DNA of 38,392 nt from Prorocentrum cordatum (taxonomy: Eukaryota > Sar > Dinophyceae > Prorocentrales > Prorocentraceae), in the NCBI GenBank assembly GCA_963575745.1, contig CAUYUJ010001341.1:64001-102392 (forward strand), written 5' to 3'. Positions 38,346 through 38,392 of this stretch are shown here, in pieces. Position numbers and translations under genes: made by a program. The notes under the pieces are model-generated. The model did not search any database, was not told where the DNA came from, and saw only the letters and a list, made by a program, of their open reading frames with translations. Position 1 is the first letter of the stretch. Each line of letters begins with the position of its first letter.

Positions 38346-38392
38346 TCTCCTCCTCCTCCTCCTCCTCCTCCTCCTCCTCCTCCTCCTCCTCC
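38346..38392 (+). repeat. (CTC)n microsatellite at the window end
   Basis: A perfect CTC run continues to the last base. Assembly often stops in such arrays, so the true length is unknown. Confidence 0.95.

Overview
This is eukaryotic nuclear DNA with very few recognisable genes. It is G+C-rich, full of trinucleotide microsatellites, and crowded with short inverted-repeat elements. I see no bacterial operon, rRNA, tRNA or CRISPR array. The best guess for the source is a microalga with a large repeat-rich genome, most likely a dinoflagellate. That rests on overall character and is inference, because no diagnostic gene or intact spliced-leader sequence is present. The right edge runs into a (CTC)n array, so the window may be a contig that broke on a microsatellite.

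Coding signal is thin and comes in short islands whose third codon positions are strongly G/C. The clearest is a minus-strand pair of exon-like pieces (4758-4912 and 3455-3525) that carry the two hallmark blocks of the TMEM65 membrane-protein family. Other minus-strand islands are an alanine-rich segment at 14640-14802, a short exon-like piece at 14009-14084, a membrane-anchor N-terminus at 19325-19666, a frame-switching remnant at 10564-11516, related remnants at 8931-10127, a segment at 30648-31082, and three pieces (29.2, 31.6 and 38.3 kb) sharing an amphipathic AKE/NKY/GVSKG module. Most islands lie on the minus strand, which fits one or more long minus-strand genes with small exons in repeat-filled introns. 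A few plus-strand candidates (15.7-16.4, 17.3 and 28.7 kb) are weaker.

Dispersed repeats: I define twelve foldback or terminal-inverted-repeat families, FB1 to FB12, with about 28 copies or fragments of roughly 120-440 bp. FB1: 358, 17028, 21477. FB2: 593, 6801, 14483, 14805. FB3: 817, 19804, 29592, plus a half copy at 15292. FB4: 3851, 36751. FB5: 16194, 27931. FB6: 223, 3615, 36284. FB7: 4189, 4388. FB8: 20022, 22450. FB9: 20726, 28525. FB10: 1394. FB11: 22743. FB12: 36939, with parts at 7152 and 16784. Three copies are flanked by 10-bp direct repeats (one perfect, two imperfect), which fits Mutator-like MITEs. None encodes a transposase here. Other dispersed repeats are R1 (2.25-2.77, 32.9-33.3 and 35.6-36.1 kb), R2 (3.3, 14.1 and 18.2 kb), R3 (12.5, 13.6 and 13.8 kb) and a large duplication (7.8-8.3 against 11.6-12.3 kb).

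Tandem repeats: about 3.9 kb of imperfect (GTC)n with internal higher-order repeats (23.03-26.93 kb), about 0.95 kb of (TAC)n (33.7-34.65 kb), compound (CTC)n(CAT)n arrays, a 77-bp satellite (5.29-5.69 kb), a 48-bp minisatellite split by (CAT)n (27.05-27.57 kb) and a two-subtype 25/29-bp minisatellite (34.66-35.24 kb). Long uninterrupted reading frames across these arrays come from the triplet repeats and are not counted as genes.
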